A stretch of DNA of 64,000 nt, from positions 1,442,335 to 1,506,334 of the forward strand of contig NZ_FWFR01000001.1 in the NCBI RefSeq assembly GCF_900172325.1, given 5' to 3'. The first letter of the stretch is position 1. Every line of letters begins with the position of its first letter. The notes under the pieces were generated by a model. The model was given only the letters and a program-made list of their open reading frames with translations. It did not search any database and was not told the origin of the DNA. The translations under genes and the position numbers were made by a program. The DNA is from Oceanibacterium hippocampi (GTDB taxonomy: Bacteria > Pseudomonadota > Alphaproteobacteria > Sneathiellales > Sneathiellaceae). This document shows positions 17,918 to 26,168 of the stretch, one piece after another.

Positions 17918-18832
17918 CTAGACGCGCTCGCGCCGCGCGACCAGAATTCCCGCGAGCACCAGCGCCGCGCCGACGGATTCGTAGGGTCCGAGGAATTCGC
18001 CCAGCAGGAGCGCGCCCAGGATCGCGGCGGTCAGCGGTTCGATCAGGATGATCAGCGACGACAGCCCGACCGGCAGATGGCCGAAGCCCCAGGCGATCAG
18101 CCCCTGGCCGATGGCCTGGGCGAGCCAGGCAAGGGTGATCAGGGTGATCCAGCCGTCGGTGCCGGCGGGCAGCAGGGCCTCGCCGCTCAGCAGCGCCACG
18201 GGAATGAGCGCGAGCCCGGTCACGAAACTCGACCAGAACATCAGCGTCGTTGCCGAGAACACGCCGCGCAGCGCCTTGACCGCCAGCAGGTAGGCGCCGA
18301 ACCAGAGCGCGGTGAGAAGCCCCAGCAGATCGCCGAGCAGGCGCTCCCCGCCGAGCCCGAAGCCGTCGCCGAGCAGCAGCAGGGTGCCGCCGACGGCGAG
18401 CGCCAGGCCGAGGTAATAGCCCGGCCCCGGCCGCTCCCGGAACAGCAGCCAGGCGCCGATGGCGACGACCACCGGCGCCATGTTGGCGAACAGCGTGGCG
18501 TTGGCGACCGTGGTCAGGCGGATCGACCAGTGCCAGGTCGCGAGGTCGCCGGCGAACAGCAGCCCGGCGAAGATCAGCAGCGCCCATGCCTTGCGGCCCG
18601 CCGGACGCCGTTTCTCGACGCGGCCGCGGAACAGGAAGCCGAGCGCCAGCAGCGGGACCGCGAGCAGCGCCCGGTGAACCGCGGTCGCGGTCGGCTCGAG
18701 CGGGCTGTAGCGCACCAGGATTGGCGAGAAGCCCACCGCGATCGCCCCCAGTATCACCGCCAGCGTGGCGAGACGGGCGTCGGCCGCCGTCGTCCGCCCG
18801 TCGTCAAGCGGTTCGTTCTGCAATGATGCCAC
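17918..18832 (-). CDS. EamA-family (DMT) transporter
   Basis: 304 residues, ten predicted helices in two EamA repeats (VGFSPILVRYSPLEPTATAV; LIEPLTAAILGALLLGEFLG). I place the start at GTG 18832 because AGAGGC precedes it; a TTG at 18823 is an alternative. The open frame continues to 18982, but that portion would overlap the divergent amidohydrolase gene. Third DMT exporter in 19 kb; substrate unknown. It precedes the CPA2 gene with a 31-base gap. Confidence 0.87.
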   Translation of the reverse strand: MASLQNEPLDDGRTTAADARLATLAVILGAIAVGFSPILVRYSPLEPTATAVHRALLAVPLLALGFLFRGRVEKRRPAGRKAWALLIFAGLLFAGDLATWHWSIRLTTVANATLFANMAPVVVAIGAWLLFRERPGPGYYLGLALAVGGTLLLLGDGFGLGGERLLGDLLGLLTALWFGAYLLAVKALRGVFSATTLMFWSSFVTGLALIPVALLSGEALLPAGTDGWITLITLAWLAQAIGQGLIAWGFGHLPVGLSSLIILIEPLTAAILGALLLGEFLGPYESVGAALVLAGILVARRERV

Positions 18833-18866
18833 GTGTGCGCCTCTACCAAGCCAAGGCAAATCGTCT

Positions 18867-19697
18867 ATGATGCCGGCCCCGATGCAGCAACCGATTTCCG
18901 CACGAACAAGAGCCGGCAAGCCAGTGTCAGATGCAGCCTTCGAATCCGTCAACGAGGACGGCGCTTCCGATATCATCCTCATTTGCGACCACGCCTCCCG
19001 CGCGGTGCCGGCGGACCTGGCCGATCTCGGCCTCGAGACCGACCTGCTGTGGCGACATATCGCCTGGGATATCGGTGCGGCCGACGTGGCGCGCCGGCTC
19101 GCCGGTTATCTGGACGCGCCGGCCATGCTCTCCTGCTTCTCGCGACTGGTGATCGATCCCAACCGTTTCCTCGATGACCCGAGCTCGATCCCCGAGGTCA
19201 GCGACGGGATCGAGGTTCCCGGCAATGCCGGGCTCGACCGGGCCGCCCGGGAGGATCGGGCGGCGCGCTTCTTCCGTCCCTATCACGAGGCGGTTTCCGC
19301 GATGCGCAGCCGGGTGATGGCGCGAACGAAGCTGCCGGCGCTGGTCTCGGTGCACAGTTTCACGCCGGTGATGGACGGGTTCGAGCGCCCCTGGCACGTC
19401 GGCGTGCTCTGGGACCAGGATGACCGCATCGCCGCCCCGCTGCTCCGCCACCTGCGTGCCGAGAGCGGCCTCGTGATCGGCGACAACCAGCCCTACAGCG
19501 CGCGCCAGCCGTTCGGCTATTCGACCGAGACACACGCGGTCGCCCACGGGCTGCCCCATGTCGTGCTCGAGATCCGCCAGGACCTGATCGATACCCGCCA
19601 TGGCGCCGAGACATATGCCCGGCTGCTCGCGGAGGCGTTCCGCGCTATCCTGCCCGGGGCGATCAGAAACGGGGATGACAATGGGGCGAGGCGTTAG
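18867..19697 (+). CDS. N-formylglutamate amidohydrolase-like protein (COG3931 type)
   Basis: 276 residues of the FGase fold: ICDHASRAVP (about residue 35), HIAWDIGAADVARRL, CFSRLVIDPNR, VSVHSFTPVMDG and HVVLEIRQDLI carry the predicted metal and catalytic residues. Members cleave formyl or similar small acyl amides of amino acids; the substrate is unproven. The 3' end overlaps the next gene, a carboxylate-amine ligase, by 17 bases, so the two proteins are very likely made together and act on related metabolites. ATG 18867 is chosen; ATG 18882 is possible. Confidence 0.87.
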   Translation: MMPAPMQQPISARTRAGKPVSDAAFESVNEDGASDIILICDHASRAVPADLADLGLETDLLWRHIAWDIGAADVARRLAGYLDAPAMLSCFSRLVIDPNRFLDDPSSIPEVSDGIEVPGNAGLDRAAREDRAARFFRPYHEAVSAMRSRVMARTKLPALVSVHSFTPVMDGFERPWHVGVLWDQDDRIAAPLLRHLRAESGLVIGDNQPYSARQPFGYSTETHAVAHGLPHVVLEIRQDLIDTRHGAETYARLLAEAFRAILPGAIRNGDDNGARR

Positions 19698-20829
19698 CGA
19701 ACCGGCCTGGACTGTCGGGATCGAGGAAGAATATCTGATCGTCGATCCGGACAGCCGCAACCTCGCGGCCGATCCGCCTGAATCGATCTGGGGCGAATGC
19801 GAGCGCCGCCTCGCCGGCCAGCAGGTTTCGCCGGAGTTCCTGCGCAGCCAGATCGAGATCGGCACGCCGGTCTGCGCCAACATCGGCGAGGCCCGCGAAA
19901 GCCTGGTTCATCTTCGCCGCACGGTTGCCGAGGTGGTCGGCGAGCACGGCCTGGCGCTGATCGCGGCCTCGACCCACCCGTTCGCCGAATGGGACCATCA
20001 GAAACATACCGGCAAGGCGCGATACGACGAGATCGCCCGCGACCTGCAGGCGGTGGTCCGGCGCCTGCTGATCTGCGGCATGCATGTCCATGTCGGGATC
20101 GACAACAAGGACCTGCGCATCGACCTGATGAACCAGGTCGTCTATTTCCTCCCGCACCTGCTGGCGCTCTCGACCTCCTCGCCGTTCTGGCGCGGCCAGG
20201 AAACCGGGCTCCGCTCCTACCGGCTCACCGTCTTCGACGCCCTGCCGCGGACCGGGTTCCCGGACCAGTTCGGATCGTTCAGCGAGTATCAGCGGCTGGT
20301 CGACACCCTGGTCGAGGCGGGCTGCATCGAGGACGGCACCAAGCTCTGGTGGGACGTCCGCCCCTCGGCCCGCTATCCGACGATCGAGATGCGCATCGCC
20401 GATGTCTGCACCCGGGTCGAGGATGCGCTGACCGTCGCCGCCCTGTTCGTCTGCCTGCTGCGCATGCTCTACCGGCTGCGCCGCCGCAACCAGCGCTGGC
20501 GGGTCTATCCGCCGTCGCTGATCGCCGAGAACCGCTGGCTCGCCCAGCGTCACGGCGAGACCGCCGGGCTGATCGATTTCGGTTTGCCGTCGAAGGTGCC
20601 GTTCGCCGACCTGCTCGAGGAGATCATCGATCTCGTGGCCGAGGATGCCGAGCATCTGGGCTGCACCAAGGAAGTCCTTCATGCTCGGGAGATCGTCCGC
20701 CGCGGCACCTCGGCCGGCCGCCAGCTCGTCGTCTACCAGGAGGCGAAGGCCGCCGGCGCCGACCAGGCCGAGGCGCTCCGCGCAGTCGTCGACATGCTGA
20801 TCCGCGAAACCCTGGCGGTCGGGGACTGA
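19681..20829 (+). CDS. Carboxylate-amine ligase, glutamate-cysteine ligase 2 family (YbdK type)
   Basis: 382 residues. Begins with the family opening TVGIEEEYLIVDPDSRNL (residues 11-28) and has the core GMHVHVGIDNKD, TSSPFWRGQETGLRSYR and WWDVRPSARYPTIEMRIADV. GCS2-fold ligases make amide bonds using ATP; E. coli YbdK has weak gamma-glutamylcysteine synthetase activity, but the true substrates of most members are unknown. ATG 19681 is preceded by GGGGAT. It overlaps the FGase-like gene by 17 bases. A ligase and an amidohydrolase as a coupled pair suggests an amide that is made and broken (inference). Confidence 0.9.
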   Translation: MGRGVSEPAWTVGIEEEYLIVDPDSRNLAADPPESIWGECERRLAGQQVSPEFLRSQIEIGTPVCANIGEARESLVHLRRTVAEVVGEHGLALIAASTHPFAEWDHQKHTGKARYDEIARDLQAVVRRLLICGMHVHVGIDNKDLRIDLMNQVVYFLPHLLALSTSSPFWRGQETGLRSYRLTVFDALPRTGFPDQFGSFSEYQRLVDTLVEAGCIEDGTKLWWDVRPSARYPTIEMRIADVCTRVEDALTVAALFVCLLRMLYRLRRRNQRWRVYPPSLIAENRWLAQRHGETAGLIDFGLPSKVPFADLLEEIIDLVAEDAEHLGCTKEVLHAREIVRRGTSAGRQLVVYQEAKAAGADQAEALRAVVDMLIRETLAVGD

Positions 20830-20983
20830 ACCTGCCCGAACGTCCGTTTCGCCCGCTTGCCGGGCAGCCTCGCGACATCGCGCGCGGTGTGGTTGCCGCG
20901 TGGCACGGGGCGGGTTATGTAGTCAGGCAATCATCAGCGGGGTGGCATATGCGTGCCATCCGCGACGATCGGAGGACGAAAAG

Positions 20984-21283
20984 ATGGACGACAGGACCCA
21001 GATGGAGCTCGAGGCAGCCGCCTTCCGCCGGCTCCGGGATCACCTTCGCGGCCGCACCGACGTGCAGAATATCGACCTCATGAATCTGGCCGGTTTCTGC
21101 CGGAACTGCCTGTCGAACTGGTATCGGGAAGCAGCCGAGGAGAAGGGCATCGCGCTCGACAAGGCCGAGGCCCGGGAGATCGTCTACGGCATGCCGTATG
21201 ACGAATGGCGTAGCCGCTATCAGACCGAGGCGAATGCGGATAAACTGACGGCATTCGAGAAGAGCCGGCCGCAGGAGCGGTAA
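20984..21283 (+). CDS. DUF1244 family protein
   Basis: 99 residues. Family signature LAGFCRNCLSNWYREAA (about residues 34-50, with two cysteines) and IVYGMPYDEWRSRYQ. Small, soluble, widespread in proteobacteria, function unknown. GGAGGA ribosome site 8 bases before ATG 20984. It follows the ligase gene by 154 bases. Confidence 0.92.
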   Translation: MDDRTQMELEAAAFRRLRDHLRGRTDVQNIDLMNLAGFCRNCLSNWYREAAEEKGIALDKAEAREIVYGMPYDEWRSRYQTEANADKLTAFEKSRPQER

Positions 21284-21404
21284 CGCGATCCGAGCTTTCA
21301 CGGGGGGAGCTTCGACGCCGGGCGCGCCATCGGCGCGCGTCGGCCGATTGAAACAGCGTTCGGCCAGCGGACCCGGCCGGACGGTGCGTAGCGAGGGGTG
21401 AACG

Positions 21405-22817
21405 ATGATCGAGCAAGTGCTGCGGCCGCTGACGGCCGGGCTTTTCATGGCGACCATGCTGGCTGCCGTGCCTGTCATGGCGCAGGAGAAGGAACCGATT
21501 ACCACGTCGGGCGACAGCGACGGTTCGCTTGGCGGGACGTTCTCGGGGATCTTCGGCTCGAAGGCGGGTACCGAGACCAGGAACACGTCGGGCGATACCA
21601 ACAGCCCCGATATCAACGCCGCGATACAGGAGGCCTATAACGGGCCGAAGGCGCGGATCGCGGTGGCCCGCTTCACCGACAAGACCGGTTCGGGCTGGTA
21701 CAACGGCGCGATCGGCGACGGCATGGCCGACCAGCTGACCACTGCGCTGTTCCATTCCAACCGCTTCATCGTGCTGGAGCGGCAGACCCTCGGCGATGTC
21801 CTCCAGGAACAGGACCTCGGTGCTTCGGGGCGGGTGCGTGAAAGCACCGCCGCCCGGATCGGCGAGATCGAGGGTGCCGAGATTCTCATCACCGCGGCCG
21901 TCACCGAATTCGAGGGCAAGGCGTCCGGCGGCGGCGGTGGCGCCGGCGGCGGCCTGCTCGGCAGCTTCGGCACCATTCTCGGCGCCGTCGCCAGCAGCTA
22001 CAGCCGCGCCCACATCGCCATCGACCTCCGGCTGATCGATACCCGGACCTCGCGCATCGTCGCCGCGACCTCGATCGAGGGCGAGGCGACCGACGTCAGC
22101 ATGGGCGCGGCGCTCGGCGGTGCCGCCGGTGGTGGTGCCCTCGGCGGCGCGCTCGGCGGCTGGAAGAACACACCGGTGGAAAAGGCACTGCGCATCGTCA
22201 TCCGCGATGCGGTCGCCTATATCTCGACCAAGATGCCGGCCCAGTATTACCGCGTCGGTCCGGACGGCCGGCAGATGCAGCCGCAGACCGCGGCGATCGC
22301 CCCGGCGCCGGCCGCCGTCTCTGCGCCCGCCGCCTCGAACGACCGGGCGAACGCCCCGAACTACGATGCCGGCACGGTGGTCCGCGTCAGCTCGGATTCG
22401 CTCAACGCCCGCAGCGGACCGGGGACCCAGTTCGACAAGGTCTTCTCGAACCCGCAGGGCACGCCGCTTCTCGTGCTCGCGCAGAGCGGCACCTGGGTCC
22501 AGGTCAAGCGCCAGGACGGCCAGGTCGGCTGGGTGGCGAGCTGGCTGACCTATCCGGACGGAACCCTGAACGAGGCGAGCTTCATGCAGGCCGCCGCGCC
22601 GGCCCAGGCGCCCGAGACGCGGGAAGCCGCGCCGCAGGCCGTGACCGCCCCGGCCCCTGCCGCGGTGACCGCGCCGGCGCCCGCTCCGGCGGCGGCCGCG
22701 GTCGATCCGGAGAGCCCGGCGGCCCGGCTCACCAAGCTGAAGAACCTCTTCGACCAGGGCCTGATCGACCAGCAGCTCTACGACGAGAAGCGCCGCAAGA
22801 TCCTCGAGGAGCTTTAA
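21405..22817 (+). CDS. Secreted CsgG-domain protein with SH3b and SHOCT domains
   Basis: 470 residues. Signal peptide (residues 1-26, cleavage after VMA; no lipobox cysteine). CsgG/TolB-N-like domain at about 70-280 (RIAVARFTDKTGSGWYNGAI; LTTALFHSNRFIVLERQTL; HIAIDLRLIDTRTSRIVAAT) with two glycine-rich insertions. Ala/Pro linker, bacterial SH3 domain at about 323-385 (LNARSGPGTQFDKVF), second Ala/Pro linker, then a C-terminal SHOCT motif (LKNLFDQGLIDQQLYDEKRR). True CsgG is a lipoprotein pore for curli; without the lipid anchor or curli genes, this is probably a cell-wall-associated relative of unknown role. Confidence 0.87.
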   Translation: MIEQVLRPLTAGLFMATMLAAVPVMAQEKEPITTSGDSDGSLGGTFSGIFGSKAGTETRNTSGDTNSPDINAAIQEAYNGPKARIAVARFTDKTGSGWYNGAIGDGMADQLTTALFHSNRFIVLERQTLGDVLQEQDLGASGRVRESTAARIGEIEGAEILITAAVTEFEGKASGGGGGAGGGLLGSFGTILGAVASSYSRAHIAIDLRLIDTRTSRIVAATSIEGEATDVSMGAALGGAAGGGALGGALGGWKNTPVEKALRIVIRDAVAYISTKMPAQYYRVGPDGRQMQPQTAAIAPAPAAVSAPAASNDRANAPNYDAGTVVRVSSDSLNARSGPGTQFDKVFSNPQGTPLLVLAQSGTWVQVKRQDGQVGWVASWLTYPDGTLNEASFMQAAAPAQAPETREAAPQAVTAPAPAAVTAPAPAPAAAAVDPESPAARLTKLKNLFDQGLIDQQLYDEKRRKILEEL

Positions 22818-22947
22818 TCCGGGCGACGCCCGCCGGGCGGGGCGACGATTGCCCTTTGCACCGGCGGGCGGGCGCGGCTAAGGTGCCGGCCGCGCGGCCA
22901 GCCGGTCGCGTCCAATCCTGTGACCGTGTCTGAAGGAGCATCCCGCC

Positions 22948-23229
22948 ATGACGGATGTGGGCGGCGTCGCCGCGGAACGCCTGCGCTCGTTCATCGAGCG
23001 CATCGAACGGCTCGAGGAAGAGAAGAAGGTCCTCGCCGACGACATCAAGGAAGTCTTCGCCGAAGCCAAGGGCGAGGGCTTCGATACCAAGATCATGCGC
23101 CAGGTGATCCGGCTCCGGAAGATGGACAAGGCGTCCTACCAGGAAATGGAAACCCTGCTCGACGTCTACAAGCATGCCCTCGGCATGGTCGACGGCGGCG
23201 TGATCGACGAGGAGATCGACGCGGCCTGA
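22948..23229 (+). CDS. gapR: GapR-family DNA-binding domain protein (DUF2312)
   Basis: 93 residues. Matches DUF2312/GapR over its length: coiled-coil [19 protein letters not shown], then [17 protein letters not shown] and [13 protein letters not shown]. GapR of Caulobacter forms a tetramer clamping overtwisted, AT-rich DNA ahead of replication and transcription, and is an essential nucleoid protein there. Ribosome site GAAGGAG before ATG 22948. Stands alone. Confidence 0.93.
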   Translation: MTDVGGVAAERLRSFIERIERLEEEKKVLADDIKEVFAEAKGEGFDTKIMRQVIRLRKMDKASYQEMETLLDVYKHALGMVDGGVIDEEIDAA

Positions 23230-23335
23230 ACGCCGATCTCGATCCACGCGCCGGCGCCGGCCGCCGCCTCCGCGTGTGCTCGGCCCTTAACCTCGCGCAT
23301 CGGTTGGACTATCCTGTCGCCGACAGGGAGACGCC

Positions 23336-23632
23336 ATGCGCAAGGTCGGGCCCGACGCGGCCGGTTTCGCCGCCTTCACGATTTGCGAGCTGCTGATCCA
23401 GCGGCTGATCCTCGACGGCCGGCTGAGCGGCGCCGAGGCGCGTGACCTGCTGGAGGTCGCGGCGCTCCGCCACGAGGACAGTGCCGTCGGCGACGAGGCC
23501 GCCCTGAACGGCGACGCGGCCTACCTGATCCGTCGCCTGGTGCGCGGCCTGAAGCCACTGCTCGACCGCGACGGCGCGGGCCCGGCCGAGGCGCCTGCAC
23601 CCGCGCCGGACCGGGCCGGGATCGACGGCTGA
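23336..23632 (+). CDS. Hypothetical protein, 98 residues
   Basis: Not recognised. It has good GC-rich codon bias, a GGGAG ribosome site before ATG 23336, and a mostly helical, acidic composition (GFAAFTICELLIQRLILDGR; DLLEVAALRHEDSA) with a Pro/Ala-rich tail. No signal peptide or membrane helix. It lies between gapR and the convergent MATE gene. Likely a small cytosolic protein of narrow distribution. Confidence 0.65.
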   Translation: MRKVGPDAAGFAAFTICELLIQRLILDGRLSGAEARDLLEVAALRHEDSAVGDEAALNGDAAYLIRRLVRGLKPLLDRDGAGPAEAPAPAPDRAGIDG

Positions 23633-23648
23633 GGAAGTCGCCTTGGGG

Positions 23649-25061
23649 TCAGGCGGTCGCGGGGTCCGGCAGGCGGCGCGCCTGCCTCATGAAGCGGCCG
23701 ATATAGAGCAGGCAGACGAGCAGGAGTGCCGCCGCGAGGCTGGTCCAGATCGCCTGGCTGCCATGACCCGCCGCGATCCCGAAATACCAGGCAGAGCAGA
23801 GCCCGAGGCCGAGATAGCAGACGATCGCGATCAGCATCGGCACGCGCGTATCCTTGTAACCCCTGAGCACGCCGAGCGTGGTCACCTGCAGCGCGTCGAC
23901 CAGGTGGAAGAGGGCGGCGAAGGCGAGCAGCGAGACGGCGAGCGTCGCGGTCGGCTCGGTCGCCGGGCTCGGCGCGCCGAGGAACAGGCCGACGATCGGC
24001 CGGCCGAGGAACAGGAAGCCCGCGATCGGCAGGAGCGCGAACGAGGCCGAGAGCGCCAGCGCCGTCCAGCCGGCCCGGCGCGCCGCCGGCCGGTCGCCGG
24101 CGCCGACCGCGTAGCCGACCCGGACCGTCGCCGCCTGGCCGATCCCGAGCGGGATCATGTAGATCACGGCGACGCATTGCACGGCGATGGCGTGGGCGGC
24201 GAGCGCGGTGGTGCCGAGCAGGCCCATGAGCAGCGCCGCGGCCAGGAAGGCGCCGATCTCCGAAAGCTGGGTGATGCCGATTGGCAGGCCGAGCCGGAAG
24301 ATGCGCGCCAGTTCCGGCCAGTCGGCGCGCCAGAACCGGGCGAGCAGCCGGTAGCGGCGGAAGCGCCGGTCGGCAAGCACGACGCCGGCGAGCGCCAGGA
24401 ACATCGCCACGTTGACGAAGGCGCTGGCCAGCCCGGCGCCGACCAGGCCGAGGGCCGGGCTGCCGAAATGGCCGAACATCAGGGCATAGTCGAGCAGGGC
24501 GTTCAGCAGGATGCCGCCGAGCGCGACGATCAGCGTGGCGCGCGGCCGGGAATGGGCGGCGAGAAACTCCGCCAGCACCATGAACCAGTAGCCGGGCAGC
24601 AGCCCGACCGTCATCACCTGGAGGTAGGGCGCGCCGGCGGCGACGATGTCCGGCTGCTGGCCGAGCAGCAGGAACAGCGGCTCGATCTGCCAGATGACGA
24701 GGGTCGCCGGGGCGGCCAGGATGATCGCCGCCCAGAAGCCCTGGCGCACCGTGCGGCGAACCTGCCGGTAGCGCCGCGCGCCCAGGTGATGGGCGATCAT
24801 CGGTGCGACCGCGGCGAGCAGGCCGAGCGAGAAGAATTCGACGAAGCCGTAGAAATGCCCGGCCAGCGAACCGGCGGCCAGCGCATCCGGCCCGAGCCGG
24901 CCCATCATGATGCCGTCGGTCAGGACCAGCGCCATGAAGGAGAGCTGGGTCAGCGCCAGCGGCGTGGCCAGCCGCACCATGCCGCCCGCCTCGGCAAGCC
25001 AGCCGGTGGCGTGCGCGGCCGTCTGCCGTTTCGGATCGCTGATCTGCTCGCTCGTGGTCAC
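23649..25061 (-). CDS. MATE-family multidrug/organic cation efflux transporter
   Basis: 470 residues, twelve predicted helices in two homologous halves. LALTQLSFMALVLTDGIMMG near residue 36 is the family opening, and GLPIGITQLSEIGAFLAAA lies at the start of the second half. Exports cationic compounds using Na+ or H+. The start is GTG at 25061 (no ATG in range; the next is within the first helix). A promoter-like element lies 190 bases upstream at 25252-25280, giving a leader of about 185 bases. Confidence 0.93.
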   Translation of the reverse strand: MTTSEQISDPKRQTAAHATGWLAEAGGMVRLATPLALTQLSFMALVLTDGIMMGRLGPDALAAGSLAGHFYGFVEFFSLGLLAAVAPMIAHHLGARRYRQVRRTVRQGFWAAIILAAPATLVIWQIEPLFLLLGQQPDIVAAGAPYLQVMTVGLLPGYWFMVLAEFLAAHSRPRATLIVALGGILLNALLDYALMFGHFGSPALGLVGAGLASAFVNVAMFLALAGVVLADRRFRRYRLLARFWRADWPELARIFRLGLPIGITQLSEIGAFLAAALLMGLLGTTALAAHAIAVQCVAVIYMIPLGIGQAATVRVGYAVGAGDRPAARRAGWTALALSASFALLPIAGFLFLGRPIVGLFLGAPSPATEPTATLAVSLLAFAALFHLVDALQVTTLGVLRGYKDTRVPMLIAIVCYLGLGLCSAWYFGIAAGHGSQAIWTSLAAALLLVCLLYIGRFMRQARRLPDPATA

Positions 25062-25251
25062 GACGAATAATCCGCTTCGATCGGTTCGGGAATGCGCAAG
25101 GCCGGTACGGGGCCGAAGGCTGGAGAAACCCGGTCGGAACGGTTGCTGGTCGGAAGAGGGTCGGTCGCGCGCGTCAGGGCCGGCATTGTGCCGGCGTCGG
25201 GTCTGGCCTGCCCTGGGGCCGTGTCAGGCGGTGCGCGTGTCCATGCCGCTC

Positions 25252-25280
25252 CTATTAGCCGAGGCGGATATGCCGGTCAA
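25252..25280 (-). promoter_or_regulatory. Promoter of the MATE gene
   Basis: On the minus strand TTGACC (25280-25275) and TAATAG (25257-25252) are 17 bases apart, close to sigma-70 consensus. It lies between the SDR stop and the MATE start. Confidence 0.7.
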
Positions 25281-25310
25281 GATCGGCAATGGCCGAAGTG
25301 GGAGGGGCAG

Positions 25311-25329
25311 GGGAGGGTTCGACCCTCCC
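25311..25329 (-). terminator. Strong hairpin downstream of the SDR gene
   Basis: GGGAGGG and CCCTCCC arms around a five-base loop. It sits between the SDR stop and the MATE promoter, where termination would be expected, but there is no T run. Confidence 0.45.
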
Positions 25330-25458
25330 TTCCTGCGTCTGCCGGCAATCTGGAATGTTGCTCGATAAGCGGCCGGCTCGTCACCTGGATGGATCAGCGC
25401 CGCCAAGCCCCCCGTTCCGCGTGCCTCGCCTTGCGCCTTCATCCCGATGTCGGCTCGT

Positions 25459-26133
25459 TCAGAACTTCTCGACCCAGGGGCGGAGCTCGATCTCCTGGCT
25501 CCAGGCCGAGCGGTCCTGGCAGTGAAGCTGCCAGTAGGCCTCGGCGATCGCGTCCGGCTCGAGCCGGGCACCGCCCTCGTCGACACCGATGCCGCCGTCG
25601 ATCACCACGTGGGCGACGTGGATGCCCTGCGGGTGCAGTTCGCGGGCCATCGACTGGGCAAGCGCGCGGAGCGCGAACTTGCCGCCGGCGAAGGCGGCCG
25701 ACTGGGCGAACGACTTGACGCTGGCGGTCGCCCCGGTGAACAGGATCGTGCCCTGCTTGCGCGGCAGCATGACGCGCGCCGCCTCGCGCCCGAGCAGGAA
25801 GCCGCCGAGCGCGGAGGCTTCCCACGCCTTGCGGTATTCCTCGGCCGGAAGTTCCGCGATCGGTGAGCGGTAGCGGCCGCTGGCATTATGCACGGCGACC
25901 CGGATCGGTCCGATCTCGCCCTCGACCCGCCCGACGAGCGCGGTGACGGCCTCTTCGTCGGTGCCGTCGCAGGCGAAGGCCCGCGCGCCGTCGATCCCGG
26001 CGGCGATGTCCTTCACCTTCGCCTCGGTGCGCGAGGCAATGACCGGGATCAGCCCGCCGGCGGCGAAGCGACGGGCCAGCGCCGCGCCCAGTCCGGGTCC
26101 GGCGCCGACGATGAGGGCGGTTTCCTTGGCCAT
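25459..26133 (-). CDS. SDR-family protein with a non-canonical active site
   Basis: 224 residues. The NAD(P)-binding motif is GAGPGLG (residues 10-16) and NAS follows strand 4. The catalytic Tyr-x3-Lys is Phe148-x3-Lys152, and the position 13 residues before it is Ala135 instead of Ser. It belongs to a frequent proteobacterial SDR branch (GATAS...KFALRALAQSMAREL...HVVIDGG) that shares this Phe, so it may bind a nucleotide and ligand without classical dehydrogenase chemistry. It lies 35 bases downstream of the indolepyruvate oxidoreductase gene and is probably in its operon. Confidence 0.85.
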   Translation of the reverse strand: MAKETALIVGAGPGLGAALARRFAAGGLIPVIASRTEAKVKDIAAGIDGARAFACDGTDEEAVTALVGRVEGEIGPIRVAVHNASGRYRSPIAELPAEEYRKAWEASALGGFLLGREAARVMLPRKQGTILFTGATASVKSFAQSAAFAGGKFALRALAQSMARELHPQGIHVAHVVIDGGIGVDEGGARLEPDAIAEAYWQLHCQDRSAWSQEIELRPWVEKF

Positions 26134-26168
26134 GGTCGTTCAGGTCCCCTTCTGCCGGTCCGGTGGGC

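Larger units (their letters stand above)
25062..25458. other. Gene-free interval (397 bases) holding the MATE promoter and leader
   Basis: I find no supported gene here. It carries a hairpin (25311-25329), a strong minus-strand promoter (25252-25280) and, just after it on the minus strand, a six-codon open frame (ATG at 25244 to stop at 25224), plus a GCCGGC-ACAAT-GCCGGC stem in the predicted MATE leader. Frames open on the + strand run antisense into the SDR gene and look like shadows. Confidence 0.7.

Noticed and set aside
21405-22817. Curli secretion system
   Set aside because: Only a CsgG-like domain is present; no csgA, csgB, csgE or csgF and no lipobox, so a curli system is not supported.
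25062-25458. Riboswitch (for example mini-ykkC) before the MATE gene
   Set aside because: I looked for paired ACGR-loop hairpins and other known motifs and found none.
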